NCBI RefSeq assembly: GCF_008831285.2
Contig: NC_045142.1
Span: 9,846,952-9,910,951, forward strand
Origin: Nymphaea colorata
Lineage: Eukaryota > Streptophyta > Magnoliopsida > Nymphaeales > Nymphaeaceae
DNA: 64,000 bases
Direction of reading: 5' to 3'
Shown here: in pieces, positions 46,420 to 58,800 of the stretch
Position numbering within the stretch: the stretch's first letter is position 1
Layout: each line of letters begins with the position of its first letter
Translations under genes and position numbers: made by a program
Notes under the pieces: generated by a model
The model's input: the letters and a program-made list of their open reading frames with translations, nothing else
Told to the model about the DNA's origin: nothing
The model's database searches: none

Positions 46420-47236
46420 AACGATGAAACGACCGTCTTCTTCCTTTTCAACCCACTTTCTCTAACGTCCAAATTCCGGCGAGGTCGGGCGGGAGGTTAG
46501 CGCGTTGGCGAGGCCGGAAAACCAACATTTTCTCCATTGACGGGACGGAAAGTGGTTTTCTGGCCTCTGTAACATCTCCGGCAGTTCCGCACCCCGGACC
46601 ACGGCAGTTTCAGTAAGGTATTTAATCTCCGTTCCTGTTTGGTATCTCTGTGTATCTGAAAGTCATTAATTCGTATTTATTGGTCCTCTTTAATTTGATT
46701 CATTGATGGAATTCCGTATTTTCTACAAGAAATGTTCCTTGTTGATTTCTCTTTAGGAGAGGGGAACTTACCAGTCCGAGAGATTAGGGTCTTTGGGAGA
46801 CCGACTGTTATTCTCCCGTCAATTTGGAGAGATTTCTTCGCCTTTTTCTTTTCAATCTCCCTTCCAACTTAGGGTTTTTTTTTTAGAGCTGTAAGGAGTA
46901 AAGCATAGTTTTGGATTTGTTTGTATTCCTTTTTTTTCACCCTTTCTTGGGAAAATTAGGAACCTCAGTCTCCACGGTACGAGCGTGTTTCCTCTTCTTC
47001 CTGGCTACACCTCTACGAAGACGTGTTCAGTTCCTTGCGTTTACAGAATACAGTAATCCATGGAGTTTCCATCTTTGGAAAGCTGACCATCTTTCATTTA
47101 ATGTTTGTTTTGACGAGTATCAACCTGATTGTGTTTTCCTTTGCTTTTTGTTAGATGTTTAAAGAAGCAGAACAGCAGATAGAATGCCTTGAGAAACTTC
47201 AATGTCCATGATTTATAAGTGGATTCGTAGAAGGAG
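46420..47236 (+). promoter_or_regulatory. 5' UTR and promoter region of the ZIP-like gene
   Basis: The GC-richer stretch 46450-46615 ends in CAGTAAG|GTATTT, a good donor. Candidate acceptors follow (TTTAG near 46757, GTTAG near 47154), so the leader is probably spliced. Short open frames here (for example 46911-47162) are not in frame with the coding sequence. No TATA box assigned. Confidence 0.45.
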
Positions 47237-50200
47237 ATGATGCGGAAAATTCAGCTATTATGTACGTTGTGCATGGTTCTCTCTTTGTTTTGTGGTTCTG
47301 CTGTGGCAAATTCAACAAATGAAACTCACGACTCGGGAAGAGTGTTGGAAGCACAACCGCATAGAAGATCGGTGACTGCTCCCCGCAGGAATTTGGAAGA
47401 CTCTGTCATAGATGGGTCCGGTACAGAGCCTTTTAAGATCGTTGGTGATTCTTCTGATGAGTTCAAGGGTAAGAAAAGCAGCACCTCTAAAGTTGCAGTC
47501 TCTACAGTTGCTTGGCTCACCCTGGCAATGGCAGCGGCAAGTGGCTTAGGCTCAATACCGTTCTTCTTTGTGGAGCTGGAACCTCAGTGGGCAGGGTTGT
47601 GCAATGGGATGGCTGCAGGTGTCATGTTAGCTGCAAGTTTTGACCTTGTGCAAGAAGGGCAGAACCATGGCAGTGGCAGTTGGGTGGTTGTTGGGATCCT
47701 TGCAGGAGGCGTTTTTATCTGGCTCTGTAAGAAGGTTGTGCTTTTAAGATCTAGTCTGATGGTCTCAGCTGCGTATAATGTCAAGATTCCATCTTAAGCC
47801 TTCACGTCCTTTAGTAGAATGCTTTTAGGAGCATGATGTTTAAGTACAACCAGATTTCTTGATCGATATGAGGCAATTTCTCTCTTACAATATCTAGTAG
47901 TGCTGCGATAGGAAAAGTTTCCTCGGGGTTCCTTTTTCTCTTTCCCTTTTTTAATACTATGATTGAATATACTTAGCTATTTGCTATTGCATCATGATTC
48001 TGTTTTTAAGATCAGATGCAGCATACATTCAGGGTAATATGACTTACCCTTTTGTTCACATTTTTCATGGTTCTGCTTCTTATCTGTCTCGTAGTGATTG
48101 CAACTCATCTTTCGGCAGTGAGATTGTCAAGAAAAATAGGAGTTGAAAATGTTAGGGATATCATGCATCTTGTTTCCATGTAATTGTGGCCACCACATCT
48201 CCCCATATACCTGTGCTAAAATGTGTCATTTCACGTAATTGCTACTAAGTATATTCTCTTGGCTTGCTTCTTTAGTGCACTTAATAAATGTTACTAGCTG
48301 GTTTCCCATGTGAATGTTCTGATTTGTGAAAGGAATGGGATTTTAAGGGGGTGTCTGGTACCAGTAATTTTCAGGTTGTACCTTGCTCATGGTGTGTGAT
48401 AGGGAAGATATTACAGGAAGAATAGTCAGACCCCTCTTGGGTTGAATTTCCTGAAATTTCACACTTTGAAGGCATAACATGGATGAACCTTTTCATGCTA
48501 TGGTTCACCTATGTTTGATTTCTGGTGTACGGGTCTCTATGGGCAGGTGAAATTTCAACCGCACACTATACCCTGTAAAATATTTCAGGGTTATCAAATA
48601 TCCCTTCAAAAAGATCAACTTCTCTTGTGGGGTGTTTTCTGCAAAAGTGCCACATAGGTTTCATTTAGCTAAATTAGGTATTCTTTATATATGAAAGGAA
48701 ATGCTCTGGTAATATTACTGGTCACTTGATGGTGTTTTAGGGTACCAGCAGCAAATTTATGCTAGTGATTGGTCATTAAAGTGCTTTATGTTGTCTTGCA
48801 AAGAGGGGAGCATTCTTGTTCCTGGTTCCGGATTTGGAGATCTTATTCATGTTCAGTTGCAATAGGCCTTTAGTAGGATTTTGAATAGTAATTTTTAGTA
48901 TAAGTCCAATATTTATCTGGTAGTTGCTGTTCATTCTGATAGCACAAATGGATGTCAAATTTTTAACAATCGAAACTCAGTGATTACTGTATCTTTCTTT
49001 TGTAGACTTCCAAAGGAAACTGATTTTGTAGAGGTGGCATGCGGAAAATGTGAGATAAATTTTCGATCTATGTAATGTGCTTCTGATCCAGCCGATTCTT
49101 GTTATATAGCTATTAATGAATGTTGCCCTGTCGCAGTGTTTCTGATTCACTGGCTACTGATGAATCATGAATTTTATTTATGAGACAAGTAATTATAAGC
49201 TAGGATGCTCTGCTAATGAAAAAAGTGCATTTTCGTGTACCTAAATGGAGATTCCATTCTTCTGTAATTGCCACTTTTAATTTCCTGCTTGTGTATTCCT
49301 TTAAATATACTAAATCTATCCTGTAGTTGGAGTTCTTGTTTCCCCCATTTTCGGGAATGTCTTTGCGGTGGCACCTCAGCTTTCTGATGGAAAAATGGAC
49401 ATGCTTGTTCCTTCTCTATTATAATTTCAACAATTTGTTTTTCAAATTGCAGTTTTTGGAGCAATATGGTGAAGTGAGCATGTTGGACATCAAAGGTGCT
49501 GATGCGAGGAAGGTCATTCTTGTGATTGGAATAATGACTCTTCACTCTTTTGGTGAGGGCTCTGGTGTTGGAGTCTCCTTTGCTGGTTCAAAGGGGCTTT
49601 CTCAAGGTATTCTGGTAACATTAGCCATAGCTGTGCATAATATTCCGGAAGGCTTGGCTGTGAGCATGGTCCTCTCCTCAAGAGGCGTCTCTCCACAAAA
49701 TGCAATGTTATGGAGTGTAATTACTTCATTGCCTCAGGTATTAAATTATCATAATTTTTGCCCCATTTAATCTTCCTTTTATTTTCATGTTTTAATGCAA
49801 ATTGTTGTAGAAACAACTTGCCATGGCTTAAACATGAGGTGATAAATGAGCGCAGATGTTTTTGCTGTATATAATATTTCTTCCAGCCAATGTTTATTCA
49901 TTGTGATCTGTCTGGCAGTAGCTTTGTCCACTTTTTATTTACGGTTTTCGCCATGACATGGGTTGGTTCAATATTGGTTCAATAGTATAGATAGAGCACT
50001 GTGGAATCTCTTTTTAAGCTATGTAATCACCTCCATTTGTAGGTTGTTGTCCTATGTTTATGTGTCTTATGAGGCATATTTTGTGTTCTGTTTTTCACTA
50101 GCCGATTGTAGCTGTTCCATCATTTATGTGTGCGGATGCATTTCACAAAGTCCTTCCTTTCTGTACGGGCTTTGCTGCTGGCTGCATGATTTGGATGGTG

Positions 50201-50663
50201 ATGGCAGAGGTGCTCCCTGATGCATTCAAGGTAAGATTGTCAGTTTGTTTTTTTCCTGCTTTGTTGTTCCCTAAACATAATATTGTGCTAATATATTTCA
50301 AAATGTCTTCAATTATTTCTAACCATGCAAGATATGTAGAAGTAAGCATTTTCTGCACTCAGAAAGTACCTAATTGGATAGTAGGATAGCATAACAATTG
50401 TTCTGCCAGTCTGCTACACATGATCTTGTGTTCCATCTCAAAGATGGAGCAATAATGTTCAAACACTTTTCTCTCTCCATCAATTAAGGGATCCTTGTTG
50501 CCACCACAAAGCAGTTGACCTTCTTACTAGTATGGGTTCTCAGCCGACCTTGGCCATCCAATGACGATCTACCGTTGGTCTTCTAGCTACCTTTTGTTCC
50601 CCAAATCCGAGTCATATGCCCTTCACTACCAGAATCCAAATCAACCATTGCAATGTTTGTTGT

Positions 50664-50720
<57 letters not shown>

Positions 50721-53700
50721 AACTAGTTGCATCAGGCCGCCCTCTGGACTCTCTCTCTCTCTGTGCTTGATGGAACCATGATTTTTTTACTATCATGATT
50801 TTGAGCTTTCCATTGTTGAAGCCAGCCATATATGATTTACTTTCATATAGGATCTTTAACAACTAAAAAAGGGTAGCGTACACTAAACCAATGTTTGGCC
50901 TTGTAACACAATCAATTGCATGATTCCTATGATAATATGAAACCCGTAATCAAATCAGTTCTTATCTAATAATGGAACACTATTGGATTGAATGACAATG
51001 ACATTGTTGTCCCAGATGAAGTGAAACATTTTTGCTCATGCACCGGAAGAGAGACATTTCCCATTCCTTAGCTGGAAAGACACGTGGTTTTGAAAGGGAT
51101 TAAGTGGAACAAAATTGACCGGGTGGTAGAGTCCTGAAAACATTTGTTTATTTCATATTTTGGACCTTAGCTCCATGGCGCAATATGCTACTGCTGGAAC
51201 ATGGAACAATTGAAATCTTAGATAAAAAATTATAATGAATTATTTCCATTAATGAAGCATGTAAATCCATTGGAAAATAAAGAATGTGTGTGTTCGATGA
51301 AATTGTTGTTGCTATCTGCTCCAATGTCATTGGTTTAACTATAGATACACCTTTCACATCATCCTAGGTTGATAAAACTTCTGTGATCTACATGTATAAT
51401 CTAATAAGTTCTACAGTTTGTTTTATTTCAACTTTAAGGCCTTTGGCTCATGAGATTCGTTATCATTTTTGGATGTAAAAGAAGATTTTCTTTATGCAGG
51501 AATATTTTAAAGTTTCCACCAGCTAATTTTTAGATGCTCATGAGATCCTGTTTATGGATCAAAACAATGACCAGAAAATTATTCTTGAGGTCTATTTTTT
51601 CCATAATTGGGTGTTCATATTATCAGCATAATGGTGTCTGAACTGTCCAATCAAATGCGAAGTATTTGGTTTGAATGTCATTGCCCATGTGAATCAAACA
51701 TTGGACAAATGAACATAAATGTCAAATTGACAAAGTGCTACTTTGATCTAGTACAAGATGCTCTGGACAAAGGGTTCTTTTGTCCTTGGATCCTTCAATC
51801 AGGTACCTTATGTTCCCATTGCTGTGGACAAGTTGTAACATGTTTCTTATTACTGCTGGGTAGCAAGGAGGTTCTTATATATACTATTACTATATAATTG
51901 AGATTAAGTGTCATTTGGTAATTGTAATCGGAACCAATGTTTGCTAAAGTAAACCATTCCCTTTTTTGTGTCTTCTGCTGCATTTTCTTAAATGTCTTTC
52001 AGCCCTGCTGCACTGTGTTTCATCTAACAGTTCATAATCAAGCTCTACCTTATTGCAGGAAGCTCCCCCTTCACAAGTTGGAACAGCTGCTACAATCTCT
52101 GTAGCCTTTATGGAAACACTAGGCACAGTATTCCAGACTTTCAGTGAAGGATACAGGTGACTTTCTCCTTTAGTAACTTTATCTTTGTCCTTTAGTAACT
52201 TTACATTGTAATGCATAATGTGGTGGCTTGTGGAGCCAAATTGTTGTTCCTGCTCAATTATTTGGGTGTTGCTTTGATCGCTACAAGAGGCATCATCACC
52301 CTTAACTCCTTAAAAGTGATATGTAGACTACACGAATTCTACTCGTCATACACAACGTAAATTATGCTTGAAAAAGACAAAAGCATGCCTTAGCAGGAAA
52401 TTCTTCCAATGCATGGGTGGTTAAACAAGTTCTAGTGTCTTGGGATCAGCCTTGCACCTCTGTTTGTCAAACATGAAATCCTGCATGACATGGATAATGC
52501 TTGAAGAAACCTGAAACGTGCTCTCTACTAGTAATTGTGCAATGTGCCAATTTAAGTTATGGTGTCACATACAGGCATAAGATTAGATGAGTATGGCTGT
52601 TTTTGCATAGCTTTTGAAGCAAAGGCAACGGTTCTTCTTGATGCCTGAAGGTGCAGAGGCCTATGGGATGATCATGATCCTTCTAGTAATGAAAACTGAT
52701 TCTCTTAAGTGTGACTAATCTTTTAATACGTTGGTGTGATTTGGACTCAAATCAATTTTTATTGGTGAGTAAAAGGATAATGCCTTGGTATACAACTATT
52801 GCTTTTTGATGTTTTGACTACTCCATACCCATCTGTGTTAGGCACAGGAATATTTTGACAAATGCATACTGGATCTATGTCGGGCACAGGAATATTTTAC
52901 TGCATCATCCCTATGTGCTGTTGGATGTGCAGATGCACATTATCTAACATGCTTACATTTGTTGATTCTGTTTTTGTAAATTTTGGATTTTTTTTGCAGC
53001 TCAGAGCATCTTTACGGGTTATTGGTTTCCCTTCTTTTTGGACTTGGCCCACTCATGGGTGGTGCCATTTTGGTTGCATTGGCTATCCCGTTCCGCCTGC
53101 ATCACTCTTTTCTCACAGGTGCCTCTTCGGGGATTGCCTTTGTCCTTGCTGCATGGCGACCTTTACAGTTGTGGGCTGGTGCAAAGATGGGATTTTTCAC
53201 TGTTTTATCACTGCTGGGTTTGGGTTCTCTCCTCTTCCATGTATCGACAACAGGCCTTCTTAGGCTAGCCAGGCGAAAGGCCTCAACAAACAGCCTTTCG
53301 GCATCTGGTTTCCCCATAAGTGCTCTGACACTCCAAGCATTCCTAGCCTGTGGAACTGTAGCTCTTCACGCCCTTGCTGAAGGTCTTGCTCTGGGTGTGG
53401 CTGCTCCAAAAGCCTATGGTCTTGGGCGTCACATGATGCTGCCAGTTTCCTTACATGGCCTTCCTCGTGGTGCAGCTGTGGCAAGTTGTGTGTATGGTGC
53501 AACCGATAGTTGGCGAGGTGCAGTCGCTGCATCGGCACTGACAGGCCTTGCTGGTCCAACATCTGCTATCGGGGCAATACTTGCAGGCATCGGCTATAGC
53601 GGGCTTGATTACTGGATGGTCCTTGCTTGTGGGACTCTTCTGCCAAGTTTTGGAAGTATTTTCCAGCGCGTCATCCGGTTGGACCCCAGAAGGAGTGTCT

Positions 53701-53807
53701 TTGGGCTTGTGATGGGATTGACATTCGCATTTGCATGCCTCACCAGCACCAGGCTTGTGTGCTTACACACACCTTATTGCAATTCTGCGCCTGAAGCTGT
53801 GACCTAG
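47237..53807 (+). CDS. ZIP-family zinc/metal transporter (At3g08650-like)
   Basis: Five coding exons: 47237-47734, 49453-49737, 50102-50230, 52059-52156 and 53000-53807. All are GT-AG and the phases close, giving 605 residues. Residues 1-24 form a signal peptide ([17 protein letters not shown]..). A Ser/Lys-rich soluble stretch follows to about 85, then membrane segments. The ZIP metal-binding core is in exon 2: HSFGEGSG (His197, Glu201) and HNIPEGLA (His228, Asn229, Glu232). A second, similar pair lies in exon 5: [10 protein letters not shown] and [10 protein letters not shown], where the second has Arg in place of Glu. The C-terminus is [15 protein letters not shown]. It resembles the Arabidopsis 'putative zinc transporter At3g08650'. 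Substrate and membrane are not known from sequence; ZIP proteins bring zinc or iron into the cytosol. Exon 1 uses the ATG at 47237; the next codon is also Met. Confidence 0.93.
48347..48604. mobile_element. Possible MITE in intron 1 of the ZIP-like gene
   Basis: Left GGGGGTGTCTGGTACC and right in reverse GGGATATTTGATAACC are weak inverted ends of Tourist style. No target duplication seen. Confidence 0.3.
50665..50720. repeat. (CT)n microsatellite
   Basis: Almost pure CT in intron 3 of the ZIP-like gene. Confidence 0.95.
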
Positions 53808-55858
53808 AGTTTGCCAACCAAGATGAAGCTGATCATGTGGTTAAAACAGATGGAAATCAACCTAGAAGAAGGTATTGAGCTTAACAATATTGCAGCATGC
53901 CTGCCTGAGAGCAACATTTGCCCCATCCGGAAGGCGATTTTTAAGATGAAATAGGTATATATTTACTGTGGAGATGCAGAAAATGCTCATGATTTCTTTA
54001 TCGTAGCCTGTAGAAAATGTTTCATAATTTCATCATTCAGGAATACAAAGTCTATCTGGAGTCTCTCTCTCTCTCTCTCTCTCTTTCCCTCTCTCTCTCT
54101 GTGAGTTCAATTCCCGTTTGAGGTTTGAGTGTGGCTCTGCATGACTCAAAACCGTGGTCTGCTTCAATATGAATGTTCGAATTCTCCTTGATGCCTATGC
54201 CGTTCCCTCAAAAGGCTAAGTCCTTCCCGTGCATTGTTGCAGTTACTTTCTGATTCTGACCCGTCCTTTTGCTTCGGTAGGAGAGAATATTATGACCTTG
54301 GTTTTAGTTATTCTAGACATTTAATTGCCCCTGTGGATGCTCAGGTTCATACTTAAAAAACGGGAATTCTACCATCTTACACTATAACGGGTTTTAAGCA
54401 TCTCTCGCCCTTCAGGAGCTTGGGGAGAAGATATCATTTGTAGCAGTTGGAAGTACCAACTTCCCGAATTCAATCCCTCAGGGGGTTGGTAAAACGAATG
54501 GAGTGGGTGTTGTTAGCGTTCAGTCTTTCCAAGACATCACTCTAAGACACCTAAGGTTAGGTTTGACATATCTCGGGTACCAGTGAATCTCAAGCCCATG
54601 ACAGATGAAATCCACAGTTGTATCAAACTATGGAATTCAGCATGTACCCTCAACGTAGATTTTTAACTTCATACTTTAATATAAAAAATGTGGATTCGAA
54701 ACTGGATGGAGGGAGGGGGTTGGACTTGAAAACCGTAGATCTGAGATATGTGGTGATTTTAAATCACTGTGGATCTCAGATTTCCGTTAATGAAACACAA
54801 GCATTATTGTGTGGTAGGATGAAATAATTATGCTGCTTAATTGCTCACCTAACATCACAAAGCAAATTTAAACAAAAAAATTAATAATGAACCGTAAGCA
54901 TTGGTTTCCGCTTTGGACCACCACCCACGGTACTCAGATCTTAGAACTGTAGCAGTAGCACTGCGGAGATCCTAACCGCTCGTTGCAGTGGAAAAAGGAC
55001 TGAATCTTAGAACTATAGTTTTATCAAAATATAAATTGATTCGGAGACGAATCAGCCTAAACAGGTCAGTATGGTCTGAATCAAGTCTTAGGCCTGAACC
55101 CGTCGCTGCCTTGTGGTAGAAGCGATACGATGGGTATGGGCTCATATGTGCTAATACTAAAGCAATATTTACAACACATCTCTCAATTGTTTCTCCCTCA
55201 ATTGAAGTAACCTTTCTCATACCGTATCGCTATGCATTATTGAAAGAAGCATAAAGATGAAGATGTGGAAGGAAAAATACATAGTAATAAGAGAGCTGAA
55301 TCAAAGTCATTGGCAGCATGCTATGTGAGTCTATTCTGATGGAACATTTACTTCATCGAAGATTTCAACAGCATCTCCTTTCCTAATTTATTTTCAATAG
55401 CATTTCCTTTCCTAATTTATTAAAAACGAAATTGTCAATTGAAGAAAAAACTGAAAACTGGAAAAAGCAAATAAGAAGCTGCAGAGACAAGTTGATCCAA
55501 CCTTATTTTGTTATTTTGATACATAAGCTATATTGGCTGATGGCGAATCTATGTTTCATTTCACATTTTTAAATAGACAAATATGCCCAAGAGAATTGCT
55601 TGTCAGTTGTCACAGAATCACAGGCCCTCGTTGACATTTAAAATGAAGTAAGAAGGAAATTATGGAAAATACATTGCCCTCTGCAAAACGTGAGGGCTCT
55701 TGCTCTACGGCTTGTTTCCTAAGAGAACAAAGGGTCAAGAAACCATTTGTTCTTTATATGTTGGTTACCTCCCCCTCTCGAAAGCAGGAACAGTGAAACA
55801 GAGAGAGTCTGGACATAGCGAAGGGAAGAAGCAGAGAAGAGAAGGACCAAAATAGAAG
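53808..55858. other. Intergenic region between ZIP-like and NDUFA1 genes
   Basis: The first 250-300 bases are probably the ZIP 3' UTR, including a CT tract at 54061-54102. No gene seen in the remainder. Near 55368-55420 two AGCATYTCCTTTCCTAATTTATT copies lie in tandem. The last 100 bases are AG-rich and probably the NDUFA1 leader. Confidence 0.5.
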
Positions 55859-58800
55859 ATGTTCTGGTTGGAAGCTGTTCTTCCCTTGGGGATCATTGCC
55901 GGCATGCTCTGTGTGATGGGTAACGCCCAATATTACATATACAAGGCTGCCAATGGAAGGGTATGGAGAATTCCTCTACTATCCTTGATTATTTGCGTAG
56001 ACTTGGTGCGAATTTGTAGCACCCACTTTTTTCGTATTTGGTGCTGCGACGTTGCTTGAGTTTTGTATAGGGGACGTTGTTTTTTTGATCGTGGTCTGAA
56101 TGATTGCAGCCAAAACACATTGGAAATGACATGTGGGACGTTGCAATGGAGAGGAGGGACAAGAAGATCATGGAAATGCTTTCTGCAAAGCAAGGCCAAG
56201 TGGGTACCTTTTGCTTTTTTGTCTTTGTGGTTTTAATTCACGAATCGGTGGATTTTTATTCATGCTTGTGTAAATTCTGAATGTTGGTTTGTGTTTTGTT
56301 TTTGGTAATGAAGCTGTAATTTTTGGAACTAGGGAAGGGTTTCTCTTTATCAGGAACTTCACTTTTGTGCATGAATTTGTTGAATTTTGGGGCAATTTTG
56401 ATTTTATGTGGTGTATGTATACGGCGTCTTCAGGTTCGGTGTTATTGGTTTGTTTGTTTGTGGTCGAACATTGGGTTATCCTCCGGTTGTTCTTTCTCTG
56501 GTTCAGTGGACTGCACAATCAGTGATACATATTGATGCGTCCCTATTTTTGATCTTTCCTTCGTAGGTGGCATATGGTAATTGTTTCATTAGTTCAGCTC
56601 TAACTTAAATCTTTCCAGACAAGAAAAATCTATGCAAGCAGGTAACATGGGGGAGTAGCGGAATGACTGGTGGAGACACATTCGTATCCCTAACTTGAAA
56701 GAAGGTTAAAAACGAAAGAATTAAAGACCTTATTGGTGACTAAAGTGAATCCAAGTTCTGATGCAACAAAGAATTCCTTAGGCAAATAGTAGTGAATGAT
56801 GGTGAAAGGTAATAAGAACCTAGTTTGACTGGGGTAATTAATATAATGTCCAATAGGGAACCTCAAAACCGACAGTACTTTCAATTGCAAATTCACTACT
56901 TGAACAGTATTTTGTGAAAATCTCTAACCATGTAGTTCTTGAGAATAAAGGCCTTAAACACTCTTACCCACAATAAGGGCAAAGTATCCACACAAAATTC
57001 ATATTAGTGACTGGTCGGACATGCATCAGACATGGGCTAGTTTGCAGTGGGTTATCATTTGCATAAACGTACAACTTTGCTGGCTTGAATGTGGTTTAGT
57101 ATTGGTTGGTGCAACCATTGATGATAAAGAAATCTGAGACTATTGGTGTGAAGTGTGAACGTAATTCCTCCAGCAGATCTTAACAAGTCCAATTCATTTC
57201 TTTGAGCTAACAATGTCCAATATTAGATGAATTTGATGCTGATAAATGGTGTTCCAACTTTTATAATTACTCTAAAGATTAGTGACTTCATCTTTTTTTG
57301 GGGATATAAAAATTCTATAGCAATTTGTTGGAACAAGTCAAGGAAAAGTTGCTTAAAGTTTGTTCCCGTTATATGTAAAACATGCTCACCATCATGCACA
57401 CTTTCTGTGTAATTCGTGTTTCACAATTCTATTAGTCATATTTGTTTTGCATATGTAGAAACTAATTTTATAATCATATGCTTGGAAAGCTAAGCAATAG
57501 CAGTCTGCCGGTTATGTTTTTGACAACATAAAATTCAGACGGGCTAATCTTGAATCTAGCAACAGCTTCATTTTGTATGTTGAATTTGACCATCTGCACA
57601 TTTGAATTTTATAAGTATTCTAAATCAAATTATAAATATTTTGACACTCTTTTCTCAGTTCCTTTGCATCTAAAGAAATATTTCTTTTGTTCTTTTCCCC
57701 CTTATTCTATCACTGCTGAATTTTGGTCTGCTCTCTTGGAATCTTTGATTTTGTGAATGTGGTGTATTTGAAGGTCCAATTCTCATTATGCATGAATTAC
57801 ATTGGGTTTTAGTATATTAGGATTGCTTTCATGGCCTCAGGCACTCTAGAATATTACTCTTTTCAGTTTCATATTTTCCTTTTCCTTTTCTTTTTTTTTC
57901 ATCTTTAATGAAAGCAAGTAAGACTTCATAAGAATTAAACAAAAAACTGTGAATCATATTATGGAACAAAAAAAGAAGATGAAGACCTACCAATGTCTAC
58001 AGTCTCCATCTCCAAGTAAAATATAAAGAAGAAAACATTGTTGTGTTTAACACTTTAAGCACATATTTGTATGCATGGACAAACCCATGATCCCAAAATT
58101 AACATTTCATGTAACGAGCCGACCCATTCCCGAGCTCGGACCCCTAGTTTGGCGGATCCCAACTCACTTCCTAGCAATTTCAATTCCAGCCCAAAAAATG
58201 TTAGGAAGCAGACAAGCAACTACTTTAACAATCCTCTTTATAAGCCCTTGAAGTCACCTCACAATCTTCAATATGAGACCTAACCCATTCCTGAGCTCGG
58301 GCCCCTGGTTTGGCAGATCCCAACCCACTCCCTAGCAGTTTTGATTCCAGCCTAAAAAGATATTAGGAACCAAGACAACCAACTACTTTAACAACCCCCT
58401 TTATAAGCTTTTGAAGATTCTTCACAATTTTCAATACGGGACTAAACTTTTGGAGTGCTATATTTTATGTTCATTTTTCGTAGTTTCCCCATACGGAAGA
58501 ATAGCAGAATTTGTTCCTCAGTGTTTTTGTCATGTCAGTGGCTAATTTTGAGAATCATGTGGTTTGTTTAGAATCAGCACAACTCCATGGTAATTAATAT
58601 TGTGGTAGATAGACAGTCATTCTCTGTCTCCTTGATTCTTATTCAAGGAAATTATATCAGCTTCCCTATTTAATTCCCTTACTTTCCAGCCTTCTCCAAC
58701 CTTGCTAACTCATGGCACTTTCTAAGGAAAAGTCATAACCAAAACAGATGAAAGATGAGTTCTTCACATTGTTGCAAATAACATTCAAAAGCTGGTTTCA

